Of a DNA stretch of 64,000 nt, positions 27,651-36,709 are shown in pieces. The notes beneath the pieces are model-generated. The model did not search any database. It saw nothing but the letters and a program-made list of their open reading frames with translations, and was not told where the DNA came from. The DNA lies in the NCBI RefSeq assembly GCF_030913365.1, contig NZ_CP133160.1:2642001-2706000 (forward strand), in the 5' to 3' direction. The position numbers were made by a program, and so were the translations under genes. This DNA comes from Stenotrophomonas sp. 24(2023). Lineage in GTDB: Bacteria; Pseudomonadota; Gammaproteobacteria; Xanthomonadales; Xanthomonadaceae. How positions within the stretch are numbered: position 1 is the stretch's first letter; the number at the start of each line of letters is the position of its first letter.

Positions 27651-28592
27651 ATGCGCACGCTGTACCCCGAAATCTCGCCCTATGACGTCGGCACCCTGAA
27701 GGTCGACGACCGCCACACGCTGTACTTCGAACAGTGCGGCAACCCGGACGGCAAGCCGGTGGTGATGCTGCACGGTGGCCCGGGCGGCGGCTGCAGCGAC
27801 AAGATGCGCCAGTTCCACGACCCGTCCAAGTACCGCATCATCCTGTTCGACCAGCGCGGTGCCGGCCGTTCCACCCCGCACGCCGACCTGGTGGACAACA
27901 CCACCTGGGATCTCGTTGCCGATATCGAGAAACTGCGCGAGCACCTGAAGGTCGATCGCTGGCAGGTGTTCGGCGGCAGCTGGGGGTCGACGCTGGCGCT
28001 GGCCTACGCAGAAACGCACCCGCAGCGGGTGACCGAGCTGGTCCTGCGCGGCATCTTCATGCTGCGTCGCTGGGAACTGGAATGGTTCTACCAGGAAGGC
28101 GCCAATCGCCTGTTCCCCGATGCATGGGAGCACTACCTCAAGCCGATTCCGGCGGTGGAGCGCCATGACCTGATCTCGGCTTTCCATCGCCGCCTGACCA
28201 GCAACGACGAAACCACCCGCCTGGAAGCGGCCAAGGCGTGGGCGGTATGGGAAGGCGCGACCAGCTTCCTGCACGTCGATGATGATTTCATCAACAGCCA
28301 CGAAGACCCGCATTTCGCGCTGGCGTTCGCCCGCATCGAGAACCACTACTTCGTCAATGGCGGCTTCTTCGAGGTGGAAGACCAGCTGCTGCGCGACGCG
28401 CACCGCATCGCCGACATCCCGGGCGTGATCGTGCACGGCCGCTACGACGTGGTCTGCCCGCTGGCCAATGCGTGGGATCTGGCCAAGGCCTGGCCGAAGG
28501 CGAAGCTGGAAATCAGCCCGGCCTCGGGTCATTCGGCGTTCGAAGCGGAGAACATCGACGCGCTGGTGCGCGCGACGGACAGCTTCGCGTAA
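27651..28592 (+). CDS. pip: Proline iminopeptidase
   Basis: Pip removes N-terminal proline from peptides. The 313-residue alpha/beta hydrolase (S33 family) has HGGPGGGCSD for the oxyanion hole, FDQRGAGRS, and the nucleophile Ser110 in GGSWGSTLAL, with Asp266 in GRYDVVCP and His294 in ASGHSAFE. These three numbers are the ones I recall for the Xanthomonas campestris enzyme, and support the family of the organism. It is probably cytosolic: no signal peptide is seen. Confidence 0.97.
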   Translation: MRTLYPEISPYDVGTLKVDDRHTLYFEQCGNPDGKPVVMLHGGPGGGCSDKMRQFHDPSKYRIILFDQRGAGRSTPHADLVDNTTWDLVADIEKLREHLKVDRWQVFGGSWGSTLALAYAETHPQRVTELVLRGIFMLRRWELEWFYQEGANRLFPDAWEHYLKPIPAVERHDLISAFHRRLTSNDETTRLEAAKAWAVWEGATSFLHVDDDFINSHEDPHFALAFARIENHYFVNGGFFEVEDQLLRDAHRIADIPGVIVHGRYDVVCPLANAWDLAKAWPKAKLEISPASGHSAFEAENIDALVRATDSFA

Positions 28593-28616
28593 GGCCTGGA
28601 GCTGCATGACGTGGGG

Positions 28617-28694
28617 GTAGCGCCAGGCCATGCCTGGCTGCTGTCCGGCCCGCCTGTGCGGTGATGGGCGCATCCACGCATGGCGTGGATCTAC
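28617..28694. repeat. SMAG (GTAG-type REP) pair, inverted and spaced
   Basis: One unit at 28617-28640 (GTAG then GCCAGGCCATGCCTGGC) on the plus strand and one at 28672-28694 on the minus strand, 31 bases apart. The two stems differ in sequence, so they fold separately and not with each other. They fill the 196-bp gap after pip. Confidence 0.8.
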
Positions 28695-28788
28695 ACACCG
28701 CGCTGCCCGGGTGTGGCGTGGTGATCGCGCATGGCGCGTGAGCGGCATTGATAGACTGCCCCTCCACCGATTGCCTGGCCAACGACGC

Positions 28789-29460
28789 ATGATCGAACTG
28801 CTGGACCTGCGGCAGACCCTGCACGCCTTTGCCGCCTGCAACGACGACCATGCGGTGCACGCGTCCTTCGGCTGGGTGCATGCCACCGGGGGGGCGCCGC
28901 TGCAGGCCCGCTTCTGGCTGCCGCCGGACGAAGACACCGCCTTCGACGATGACGGCGAGGTGCCGGCCGAGGCGCAGGCACTGGGCCTGAGCGAGTACCT
29001 GGAACCGGCCACCTTCGCCGATGTGCTCGACGTGCAGAAGCGGCAGCGGCCGTTGTCCACGCTGGCCGACTACGCGCAGGCGCTGACGTACTACCACGCG
29101 TACGATGCCTTCCTGGAAGTCGACGGCATCGACGCGGCGCTGGGTGAGGCCACGGCCGAGGACCGGGCGGTGGCGCGCGAGGCCGGCGTGGGCGCGGGCA
29201 TTTTCGCCTCGTTCGATCTGCAGCTGCTGGGCTGCGCGGAGGATCAGCTGAAGGCCGCAGCGCAGTGCTTGGCGCGCCTGCACGAGGTGCCGGTGGGTGC
29301 GGCGCTGGCCCGCTGCCGCGCGCTGCCCCTCACGCTCGGGCAGGCGTTGGACCGGACCCGCGCGCAGGCGATCAAGGACACCTTCGATGCGATCGGCGCG
29401 ACCGTGCAGGTGCAGGGATTCAAGCCGTTCCCGTGGATGGATGCGCCCGCGTTGCGTTGA
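28789..29460 (+). CDS. Unknown protein with L7/L12-like C-terminal segment
   Basis: This 223-residue soluble protein has no family I recognise over its first 150 residues, which are acidic and Ala-rich (PDEDTAFDDDGEVPAEAQAL). The last 60 residues match the pattern of the ribosomal L7/L12 C-terminal domain, as LPLTLGQALDRTRAQAIKD followed by TFDAIGATVQVQ, like the KEAKDLVE...EALKKxLEEAGAxVE helix-strand of L12. The ATG at 28789 starts it; the frame is open upstream over the SMAG region. The resemblance is inferred from the pattern of hydrophobic and charged residues. Confidence 0.7.
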   Translation: MIELLDLRQTLHAFAACNDDHAVHASFGWVHATGGAPLQARFWLPPDEDTAFDDDGEVPAEAQALGLSEYLEPATFADVLDVQKRQRPLSTLADYAQALTYYHAYDAFLEVDGIDAALGEATAEDRAVAREAGVGAGIFASFDLQLLGCAEDQLKAAAQCLARLHEVPVGAALARCRALPLTLGQALDRTRAQAIKDTFDAIGATVQVQGFKPFPWMDAPALR

Positions 29461-29469
29461 ACAACACCC

Positions 29470-29527
29470 CCCACGCATGGCGTGGATCTACTCGCGATGT
29501 CCCCGTAGATCCACGCCATGCGTGGAT
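29470..29527. repeat. SMAG (GTAG-type REP) dimer, inverted
   Basis: Units at 29470-29491 (minus) and 29505-29527 (plus) are near-exact inverse copies 13 bases apart and can pair with each other. They lie between two convergent genes and could serve as a terminator for both. Confidence 0.9.
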
Positions 29528-29531
29528 GGGA

Positions 29532-30341
29532 TCATCCAAACGCCAGCAATTCCGGCTGCAGCGCGGTGAACACCCGCGCCAGCCGCTCCGCCCAGGCCTG
29601 CTGCCCGGCCGCATCGGCAATCAGGTCCTGGCGGATCTCCAGTTCCACATGCACCAGGCCACGTCCCTCGCCATGTACCGGCACGGCGTAGTCGCTGGTG
29701 CTGCTGACCGAATAGGGCTCGTTGTCACCCACCACCAGGTCGCCTTCATCGCGCAGCGCCTGCAGCAGCGCATGGGCAAAACGCGTGTCCTGGTGGTACA
29801 GCACGCCGGCATGCCAGGGGCGCTGCGCGCCGTTCATCACCGGGGTGAAGCTGTGCATCATCACCAGCAGGGTGGGGCGGCCGTTGGCCTTCCGTGCCTC
29901 CAGCTCGGCGTCGATGCGCGCGTGGTAGGGCGCATGCACCGTGGCGATGCGCTGCAGGCGCTGGGCGGTTGTCAGCCCGGCGTTGCCGGGCACCACGGTG
30001 TGGTCGCTCACCTCGGGAATCAGCGTCGGGGAGGCCAGCGGGCGGTTGCAGTCGATCAGCAGCCGCGAGTAGGTCTGTTCGATCGCCCACGCGTCCAGCC
30101 GCTCGGCCAGTGCACGGGTGGTGCCGGCAATGCCGATGTCCCAGCCGATATGCCGGTCCCGTTCGGCCTGCGGCAGGCCCAGCCCGGCCAGCGCGTGCGG
30201 GATCTGCTGACCGGCATGGTCGGCCAGCAGCAGGAAGGGCGAGCGGCCCTGCGGCCGGTGGATCGCGTACACCGCCGGGTCGTCGTGGCCCAGCAGGGGC
30301 GGCGGATCGGGCAGGCCGGTGTCAGCCACGGGGCGTGCCAT
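29532..30341 (-). CDS. N-formylglutamate amidohydrolase family protein
   Basis: The 269-residue protein has the N-formylglutamate amidohydrolase fold: FLLLADHAGQQIP near residue 35, HIGWDIGIAGTTRAL, SRLLIDCNRPL and a late MMHSFTPVM with conserved His. The family hydrolyses N-formylglutamate in histidine breakdown, but many members outside hut operons have unknown substrates, and no hut gene is near. It overlaps the Nudix gene by 20 bases. Confidence 0.88.
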   Translation of the reverse strand: MARPVADTGLPDPPPLLGHDDPAVYAIHRPQGRSPFLLLADHAGQQIPHALAGLGLPQAERDRHIGWDIGIAGTTRALAERLDAWAIEQTYSRLLIDCNRPLASPTLIPEVSDHTVVPGNAGLTTAQRLQRIATVHAPYHARIDAELEARKANGRPTLLVMMHSFTPVMNGAQRPWHAGVLYHQDTRFAHALLQALRDEGDLVVGDNEPYSVSSTSDYAVPVHGEGRGLVHVELEIRQDLIADAAGQQAWAERLARVFTALQPELLAFG

Positions 30342-30876
30342 CCAGGTGGTGTTCGATCATCCACAGCCCGGCCCAGAGCTTGGCATCGAGCGCATAGCCT
30401 TCGCCCATCTTCTGCACCAGCCAGGCCGCAGCCTGCGTGCGCGGCACTTCATGCACGGTGATGTCCTCGCTGTCATCGCCGCCGCCGTCACCGATGCGGG
30501 TCAGGCCGGTGGCACGCACGAAGGCGATCTTCTCGTTGCTGGCGCCGGAGGAGGTGGGGCCGATCATCAGCACCTCGGCGTGGGCGGCGGTCCAGCCGGT
30601 TTCTTCTTCCAGCTCGCGCACGGCCGAGGCTTCGATGGATTCGCCGGCGTCGATGTCGCCGACCAGCCCGGCCGGCATCTCGATGGTCGGGGCCTGCAGC
30701 GGTACCCGGAACTGTTCGACGAACAGCACGTTGTCTTCCGGGGTGACGGCGATGATGATCGCCGCCAGGCCGCCGGCATGGACGCGTTCGCTGTACTCCC
30801 AGGTGCCGCGCACGACCATGCGCTGGTACTTGCCTTCGTAGACGACGCGCGGGGCTTCGGTGTTGCGCTGGCTCAT
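30322..30876 (-). CDS. Nudix hydrolase, ADP-ribose-pyrophosphatase-like
   Basis: The Nudix box is perfect: G-x5-E-x7-REL-EEETG-W at about residues 74-96 (GESIEASAVRELEEETGW), which binds Mg2+ and cleaves X-linked nucleoside diphosphates. EQFRVPLQAPTIEMPAGLVGD before it is typical of NudF/NudE ADP-sugar enzymes. The 184-residue length fits. It lies nine bases after the exonuclease gene in a four-gene operon. Substrate is uncertain. Confidence 0.93.
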   Translation of the reverse strand: MSQRNTEAPRVVYEGKYQRMVVRGTWEYSERVHAGGLAAIIIAVTPEDNVLFVEQFRVPLQAPTIEMPAGLVGDIDAGESIEASAVRELEEETGWTAAHAEVLMIGPTSSGASNEKIAFVRATGLTRIGDGGGDDSEDITVHEVPRTQAAAWLVQKMGEGYALDAKLWAGLWMIEHHLDGTPRG

Positions 30877-30885
30877 GCGGGCTCG

Positions 30886-31827
30886 CTATGCAGTGGGAAG
30901 AGGGTCGGCGACGCCGGCGGCCTGGAACAACCGGCGCCGGGTCAGGGGGCCGAAGCGCAGGGTCGCGCACAGGCCGTCGAGCAGTTCCGGGTCGGCCGGC
31001 TGGCGGTGCAGGCCGGGGGGGCAGCCTTCCAGCGGTGCATCCAGCGCGATGGTGGTCAGCTGCCGCCACAGCAGGGCGTGCTCGCGCTGCTCGCGCAGGC
31101 GCACGGCCATCTGCGCCGCGCCGCGCAGGCGCAGGAACGGCACTTCATCCAGGCGTTCGTACAGCGTGTCCAGGCTGCCGAAATGGGCCAGCAGCACGGC
31201 GGCGGACTTGCTGCCCACGCCGCTCACGCCGGGGATGTTGTCCACCGCGTCGCCGCACAGGGCCAGGTAGTCGGCGATCTGGTGCGCGTGCACGCCGTGC
31301 CGGGCCTTCACCCCGGCCATGCCCCAGCGCTGGTTGCGCGCGTAGTCCCACTGCTCGTCATGTTCGAGCAGCAGCTGGGACAGGTCCTTGTCGGCGGAAA
31401 TGATGATGCCACGGTGGCCTGCGCGGTGCCTGTGCAGTGCGCTGCCGATCAGGTCGTCGGCCTCGTACTCGTGGTGGGCCAGCACCCCCAGCCCCAGTGC
31501 CGCGCACAGCGCCTTGCAATGCACGAACTGGCGCTTGAGTGCTTCCGGTGCAGGATCGCGGTTGGCCTTGTAGGCCGGGTACAGGCGGTGGCGGAAGCCG
31601 CTGTCCAGCGCTTCGTCGAAGGCGATGGCGATGTGCCGGGGCCGTTCGCGCTCCAGCAGGTCCAGCAGGAAGCGGGCGAAGCCGTGTACCGCGTTGGTGG
31701 GCCAGCCCTGCGCATCCTGGAACTCGTCCGGCAGCGAATGCCAGGCGCGGAACACGTAGATGCTGGCATCGACCAGGTAGAGCGGCGCGCGCAGCGCGGG
31801 GGCGGCGATGGGCACCACCGTGCTCAT
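30886..31827 (-). CDS. 5'-3' exonuclease of the FEN family (Xni/polA-N-terminal type)
   Basis: The 313-residue protein has the flap-endonuclease fold: LYLVDASIYVFRAWHSLPDEF with the first metal Asp, IAIAFDEALDSGFRHRLYP, EYEADDLIGSAL, IISADKDLSQLLLEH and the helix-hairpin-helix GDAVDNIPGVSGVGSKSAA. It has no polymerase domain, so it is a stand-alone nuclease like ExoIX/Xni. The ATG at 31827 overlaps the upstream nitroreductase stop by four bases. Confidence 0.93.
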   Translation of the reverse strand: MSTVVPIAAPALRAPLYLVDASIYVFRAWHSLPDEFQDAQGWPTNAVHGFARFLLDLLERERPRHIAIAFDEALDSGFRHRLYPAYKANRDPAPEALKRQFVHCKALCAALGLGVLAHHEYEADDLIGSALHRHRAGHRGIIISADKDLSQLLLEHDEQWDYARNQRWGMAGVKARHGVHAHQIADYLALCGDAVDNIPGVSGVGSKSAAVLLAHFGSLDTLYERLDEVPFLRLRGAAQMAVRLREQREHALLWRQLTTIALDAPLEGCPPGLHRQPADPELLDGLCATLRFGPLTRRRLFQAAGVADPLPTA

Positions 31828-32405
31828 GCCGGTGGGGTCCAGTCCTGCAGCAGGGCGACCGGGTCGGGCCGCTCGCGCTCGGGAATCCCGGCCTTGGGCG
31901 TGCCGATATGGATGAACCCGGCAATGCCCTCGTTGGCGGCCAGGCCCAGGTGGCCGTGCACCGCCGGGTCGAAGGCCATCCAGCCGGTCAGCCACTGTGC
32001 GCCGAAGCCCAGTGCCTGCGCAGCCTGCAGCAGGGCGAAGCAGGCGCAGCCGGCGGTCATCAGCTGTTCCTGCACCGGAATCGTGTCGTCGGCGTTGATG
32101 CGGGTAACGACGGCAATGACCAGCGGGGCGTGGCTGAAACGCTGCCGGTCCTTGTCGATCTGGGCCTGGCCGGCGTTCGGGTCGCGCAGGCGGGTCTGCT
32201 CGGCCAGGAAGTCACCCAGACTGTGACGCGCGTCGCCGGCGATGCGCAGGAAACGGAAGGGCACCCGCTTGCCGTGGTCGGGCACGCGCACCGCCGAGGC
32301 CAGCATGCGCTGCAGCGCCTGCGGGTCGGGGCCGGGTTCGCCCAGCTGGCGCGACGGCACCGAGCGGCGGGCATCCAGGGCAAGCAGGGCAGCAGGGTCG
32401 GACAT
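31824..32405 (-). CDS. YdjA-like nitroreductase family FMN protein
   Basis: The 193-residue protein begins ALLALDARRSVPSRQL, the ARRS signature of YdjA-like nitroreductases that bind FMN. The remaining landmarks are PFRFLRIAGDARHSLGDFL, QEQLMTAGCACFALLQAAQA and GFGAQWLTGWMAFDP. These proteins reduce nitro- or quinone-type substrates in vitro; the physiological substrate is unknown. First gene of the operon with the exonuclease, Nudix and amidohydrolase genes. Confidence 0.92.
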   Translation of the reverse strand: MSDPAALLALDARRSVPSRQLGEPGPDPQALQRMLASAVRVPDHGKRVPFRFLRIAGDARHSLGDFLAEQTRLRDPNAGQAQIDKDRQRFSHAPLVIAVVTRINADDTIPVQEQLMTAGCACFALLQAAQALGFGAQWLTGWMAFDPAVHGHLGLAANEGIAGFIHIGTPKAGIPERERPDPVALLQDWTPPA

Positions 32406-32735
32406 GGGGATTAACCGGTCATCACAGGGTCTTGATTATAGTCGGGGCCATCGATGACACGGCCGGACGCGTTTCTGTTCCTTCTGCGACAAACTGTGAT
32501 GAACATCAAGCCACTGACGGGCAAGGACCGGCCCCTTCCCCTCGCCTCGCAGGCCCGCCCCGGCTTACGATACGTAGGCTGCCGGGCCGCCGGTCATGAG
32601 GATTGAAGTGAGGACTGTTTCACTGTCCGTGACGGGCTGGCCGGCCTACGATCGACTGTCGGGTGCAAGGGGTGCGCCGGCTGTCGCGGTATCCGTGTTG
32701 TTTGCCGTACCAGTGAAGGTGGGGAGCCTTCCCGC
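32406..32735. other. 330-bp intergenic region between nitroreductase and DUF1631 gene
   Basis: The two flanking genes diverge, so both promoters should be here. On the minus strand a TATAAT -10 sits at 32435-32440, 30 bases before the nitroreductase start; no good -35 is seen 16-18 bp upstream of it. On the plus side I find no convincing promoter. The stretch contains no ORF with a recognisable product and no GTAG repeat. Confidence 0.5.
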
Positions 32736-35078
32736 ATGATGACCGCGCCCACTTCGATGGGGTCGCCGGGGCGTGACCCGGCCCAACTGCAGCGTGCCCA
32801 CGATGTGGCGCTGCCGGCGTTCGCGCAGGCGTTCGCCGCCGTGCTGGCGCGCTTTGACGACGTGCTGTTCGACCGGGCCGGCAGTGCCGGGGCTTCCCAG
32901 CTGCTGTTCCTGGATGGCATGCGTGAACTGCGCCGCCGGCGCAGCGACATCGCCGCGGCCTTCACCGCGCACCTGGAACGGGCCTGGGCAGGGCTGGCCC
33001 TGGGCACGCCGCTGTCGGCCGAGGCCACCCTGTCCGGCCAGGCCGAGGATGGGTTGAGCCTGGTGCCCGAGCAGGTGCTGGAATCGCGGCTGGCCGTGCG
33101 CAACTTCGCTTCGGTGATGCTGCGCGACTTCAAGCCGGTGCTTGGCCGCCTGGACCGCCGGCTGGGCTGGATCGCCGGGGGGCTGGAGCTGGATGCCGAC
33201 CTGGACCCGGTCAGCCCCGAACACCTGGGCGTGGCCATCCACGAAGGGTTCGCCGACTGCGAACTGGCGCCGGAAGTGCGCCTGGTGCTGATCAAGCTGT
33301 GCGAGCGCGACCTGCATGCGGTCATCGGCAAGATCTATGAAAAGCTGGATGAACACCTGGTTGCTGCCGGGGTCATGCCGCAGATGGGCGCTGCGCGCCG
33401 GCCCGGCCCCACCGCGCCACGCCCGCCGCCGCCGCCGTCGGCCAGCCATGCGCTGGACGACCTGGTGGAGCCCCGCCACGCGGCGGGCCAGGACGGCGAG
33501 GGCATCGATGCCGACGGCGAGGCGGGCGCGCCGGCGTGGGCGCAGCGCTTTGCCGAACGCTGGTCCGAACGCCGTGGCCATCTGCAGCAGGCGCTGGGCG
33601 CCGGCACGGGCGAGGCCGTGGCCGAGGCCTATGGCGGCCAGCAGGGCATGCTGCTGGAAGCCCTGCATGAGCTGCTGCAGCAGACCCGCCATGCCCGCGA
33701 GGATGCCACTTCCGCCGCGCAGGTAGCGGTGGGCCAGCAACGCCCGCTCAGCCAGCGCGAGATGATGTCGGTGCTGTCGCTGCTGCAGGCCACCCCCAGC
33801 GCGACCCTGCGCGCCGCCATCGGCGAGGATGGCGAGTCGCTGGCGCAGCGGCTCAAGAGCGAAGTGCTGTCCGGGGCGACCCGGCTGGGTGTGGACCCCA
33901 GCCAGGCCCGGCTGGACCCGCAGGACGAGGACGCCATCGACCTGGTGGGCATGCTGTTTGATGTCATGCTCGACGAGCGCGACCTGGAAGGCCGTTCGCG
34001 CGAGCTGATCGGCCGGCTGGTGGTGCCCTTCGTGAAGGTGGCCATGCTCGACCGCCGCATGTTCGTGCAGAAGACCCATCCCGCCCGCCGCCTGCTCAAT
34101 TCGCTGGCCGAGGCCTGCGAAGGCAATGCCGGCGAAAGCCAGGCCGAGCGCGTGCTGATGGGCAAGGTCGAGGAAATCGTGGACAGGCTGGTGGCCGAGT
34201 TCAACGAGAACCTGGCCATCTTCCTGACCCTGGAAGAAGAATTCCGCGAGTTCCTGGTCCAGCACCGTCGCCGCGTGGAGATCGCCGAGCGGCGTGCCGC
34301 CGAAACCCAGCGCGGGCAGGAAAAACTGGAAATGGCACGCCTGCGCGCCACGGCGGAACTGGACCGGCGCATTGCCGATGCCACCCTGCCGCCGGCCATT
34401 GCCGGGTTCCTGCGCCAGCCCTGGCAGCACCATCTGACCCTGGCCCTGCTGCGCGAGGGCGAGGACGGCGGCTCGGTGACCGAGGCGCTGGCCCTGGGCG
34501 ACGGGTTGCTGGAGGAAGTGGCCGAAGCCCGCCGGCAGATCGTCGGCAAGCCGTGGCTGCAGGCCTGGCAGCCGGCTCTGTCCCGGGTCTTTGCCAGCGT
34601 CGGCATGCATGGCGACGCCACCACGGCGGCCATCGGCGCCCTGCATGACACGTTGCAGGGCATCGCCGAATCGCGGCCGGAACTGCAGCGCGCGCTGCCG
34701 GAGCTGCCACAGGTCGTGCTGCCCAGCGCGCCGGCACCGGAGCCGCCGGGGGTCGAACTGGGCCAGCGCCTGGACGATACCGATTTCGACAATGCCGATG
34801 CCGACCGCTTCCGCCGGATGGAGATCGGTACCTGGCTGGATTTCGTCGACAAGGACGGCAAGGTGCAGGCCGGCAAGCTGTCCTGGGTCAGCCCGATTTC
34901 CTCGCGCCTGCTGTTCGTCAACCGGCGCGGTGTGCGCTTCTGCGTCGCCTCGCCGGAAGAACTGGCGGTGATGGTGCGGCTGGACCGGCTGCGCGCGCAC
35001 CGGGACGATGGCGCTTTCGACAGCGCCATGCAGGGTGTGATCGATCGGCTGGACCCGGCCAGCAGCACCGTGCATTGA
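32736..35078 (+). CDS. DUF1631 family protein with PilZ-like C-terminal segment
   Basis: The 780-residue protein matches DUF1631: a mostly helical body starting LQRAHDVALPAFAQAFAAVL, a Pro-rich linker around 225-240, and regions such as IDLVGMLFDVMLDERDLEG and RRLLNSLAEACEGN. The last 100 residues (RRMEIGTWLDFVDKDGK, LSWVSPISSRLLFVNRRG) look like a PilZ-type c-di-GMP-binding barrel; the usual RxxxR motif is not obvious. No catalytic site is visible. Function of the family is not known to me. Confidence 0.8.
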   Translation: MMTAPTSMGSPGRDPAQLQRAHDVALPAFAQAFAAVLARFDDVLFDRAGSAGASQLLFLDGMRELRRRRSDIAAAFTAHLERAWAGLALGTPLSAEATLSGQAEDGLSLVPEQVLESRLAVRNFASVMLRDFKPVLGRLDRRLGWIAGGLELDADLDPVSPEHLGVAIHEGFADCELAPEVRLVLIKLCERDLHAVIGKIYEKLDEHLVAAGVMPQMGAARRPGPTAPRPPPPPSASHALDDLVEPRHAAGQDGEGIDADGEAGAPAWAQRFAERWSERRGHLQQALGAGTGEAVAEAYGGQQGMLLEALHELLQQTRHAREDATSAAQVAVGQQRPLSQREMMSVLSLLQATPSATLRAAIGEDGESLAQRLKSEVLSGATRLGVDPSQARLDPQDEDAIDLVGMLFDVMLDERDLEGRSRELIGRLVVPFVKVAMLDRRMFVQKTHPARRLLNSLAEACEGNAGESQAERVLMGKVEEIVDRLVAEFNENLAIFLTLEEEFREFLVQHRRRVEIAERRAAETQRGQEKLEMARLRATAELDRRIADATLPPAIAGFLRQPWQHHLTLALLREGEDGGSVTEALALGDGLLEEVAEARRQIVGKPWLQAWQPALSRVFASVGMHGDATTAAIGALHDTLQGIAESRPELQRALPELPQVVLPSAPAPEPPGVELGQRLDDTDFDNADADRFRRMEIGTWLDFVDKDGKVQAGKLSWVSPISSRLLFVNRRGVRFCVASPEELAVMVRLDRLRAHRDDGAFDSAMQGVIDRLDPASSTVH

Positions 35079-35142
35079 ACCGTACGCGGCGGCGGCGTGC
35101 CTGCTAGGATCGGGCCGAACTCATCGATCAGCGGGGACCTGC

Positions 35143-36222
35143 ATGGCCGTGGCGTTGCTGGGGATCAAGGAGACCGCGTCGGGTGAACGGCGCGTGGCGC
35201 TGACGCCGGAAACGGCGCGCAAGCTCGCGGCGCTGGGCATTACCGTCTGGTACGAGGCCGGTGCCGGCCTGGCGGCGGGTTTCACCGATGCCGCCTACGA
35301 ACAGGCCGGCGCGCATGCGCTGGACCCGGGCCGCTGGAGCGAACTGGACATCGTGCTGTGCGTACAGGCGCCGCCGGCGGAGGTGCTGGCCCGGCTCAAA
35401 CCCGGCGCGACCGTCATCGGCCTGCTCACGCCTGCCAGCGATCCGGCCCTGGCGGCCCTTGCCGAGGGGGATCGCCTGCACCTGTTCCCGCTGCAGCAGC
35501 TGCCGCGCACCACGCGTGCGCAGTCGATGGACGTGCTCAGTTCGCAGGCCGGCATGGCCGGCTACAAGGCCACCCTGATTGCCGCCGAGCGCGCGCCACG
35601 CTTCTTCCCGATGCTGACCACGGCCGCTGGCACGGTACGTCCGGCCAAAGTGCTGGTGGTGGGCGCGGGTGTGGCGGGATTGCAGGCCATCGCCACCGCG
35701 CGCCGGCTCGGTGCGCAGGTGGAAGGGTTCGACGTGCGCCCGGAGACGCGCGAGCAGATCGAATCGCTGGGCGCACGTTTCCTCGATCTGGGCGTGAGTG
35801 CCGCCGGCGAGGGCGGCTATGCCCGCGCGCTGACCGATGACGAACGTGCCGAGCAGCAGCGCCGCCTGGCCAGCCACCTGCGCGGCGTGGACGTGGTGAT
35901 CTGCACCGCCGCCGTGCCGGGCCGCAAGGCGCCCACCATCCTCGCCGCCGACATGGTGGAAGGCATGGCGCCGGGCAGCGTGATCGTCGACCTGGCGGCG
36001 GAAAGCGGCGGCAACTGCGCATTGACCCGCCCGGGCGAGTGCATCGAGCACCAGGGCGTCATCATCGATGGGCCCCTGGACCTGGCCAGCCGCGGGGCGA
36101 CCCATGCCAGCGAGATGTATGCCCGCAATCTGCTGAACTTCGTCGGCCTGTTCGTGCGCGAGGGGCAGCTCGGCTTCGATTGGGAAGACGAACTGCTGGC
36201 GAAAACGCGCTGGCAGGCCTGA
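35143..36222 (+). CDS. pntAA: NAD(P) transhydrogenase alpha subunit, part 1 (NAD-binding dI domain)
   Basis: This is the soluble NAD(H)-binding domain of the proton-translocating transhydrogenase, encoded separately as in Rhodospirillum-type split alpha subunits. The 359-residue protein starts GIKETASGERRVALTPETARKL and contains LVVGAGVAGLQAIATARRLGA (Rossmann fold) and DVRPETREQIESLGA. It lacks the membrane part, which is pntAB 1.5 kb downstream, after three genes on the opposite strand. It is 64 bases after the DUF1631 gene. Confidence 0.95.
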   Translation: MAVALLGIKETASGERRVALTPETARKLAALGITVWYEAGAGLAAGFTDAAYEQAGAHALDPGRWSELDIVLCVQAPPAEVLARLKPGATVIGLLTPASDPALAALAEGDRLHLFPLQQLPRTTRAQSMDVLSSQAGMAGYKATLIAAERAPRFFPMLTTAAGTVRPAKVLVVGAGVAGLQAIATARRLGAQVEGFDVRPETREQIESLGARFLDLGVSAAGEGGYARALTDDERAEQQRRLASHLRGVDVVICTAAVPGRKAPTILAADMVEGMAPGSVIVDLAAESGGNCALTRPGECIEHQGVIIDGPLDLASRGATHASEMYARNLLNFVGLFVREGQLGFDWEDELLAKTRWQA

Positions 36223-36244
36223 CCGGCCGGCGCCGCCGCCAGCC

Positions 36245-36706
36245 CTATCGTGGCTTGGCCGGCGGCGGGTTGTCGCGCACCCAGTCCCGGCGTTCATCGG
36301 GCGTCATCCGTTCCCAGCGCTCGCGCAGCTCGTCGCGCTGCGGCGGGGACATGCCGCGCATCTGCCCGAACAGGGCGCGCGCCTGCTCGCGCTGTTCGGG
36401 GGTCATGTGTTCGAAGCGGCGCAGGCCACGGCGCGCCTTCTCGCGTTCCTCCGGGCTCATGGCCTGCCAGCGTTGGCCATGCTGCAGCATGCGCTGGCGC
36501 TGGAGCGGCGGCGCGTTGTTCCAGCGGTCGCGCATCGGCGCGATCAGCGATTCGCGCTGGGCCGGGGTCAACCTGTCCCAGGCCGGCAGGTCCGGTGGCG
36601 GGGCGGCAGCCGGGGCCGGGGCCGGCGGGGCCGCCGGCTGTGCCAGTGCAGGCAGGGCCGGGGCCAGCAGGGCCAGCAGCAGGGGCAGGAAACGGATCGG
36701 GTGCAT
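36245..36706 (-). CDS. Exported DUF3106 protein
   Basis: The 153-residue precursor has a signal peptide (LLLALLAPALPALAQP) and a Pro/Ala linker, then charged helices with four repeats of about 23 residues, each with a [LM]-[TS]-P-x-[QE]-R motif: LTPAQRE, MSPEERE, MTPEQRE, MSPPQRD and MTPDERR. This is DUF3106, reminiscent of the LTxxQ proteins Spy/CpxP. Its ribosome site (GGAG) lies within the last codons of the upstream gene, so the two are translationally coupled. It is the third gene of a sigma-factor cassette. Confidence 0.85.
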   Translation of the reverse strand: MHPIRFLPLLLALLAPALPALAQPAAPPAPAPAAAPPPDLPAWDRLTPAQRESLIAPMRDRWNNAPPLQRQRMLQHGQRWQAMSPEEREKARRGLRRFEHMTPEQREQARALFGQMRGMSPPQRDELRERWERMTPDERRDWVRDNPPPAKPR

Positions 36707-36709
36707 GGG

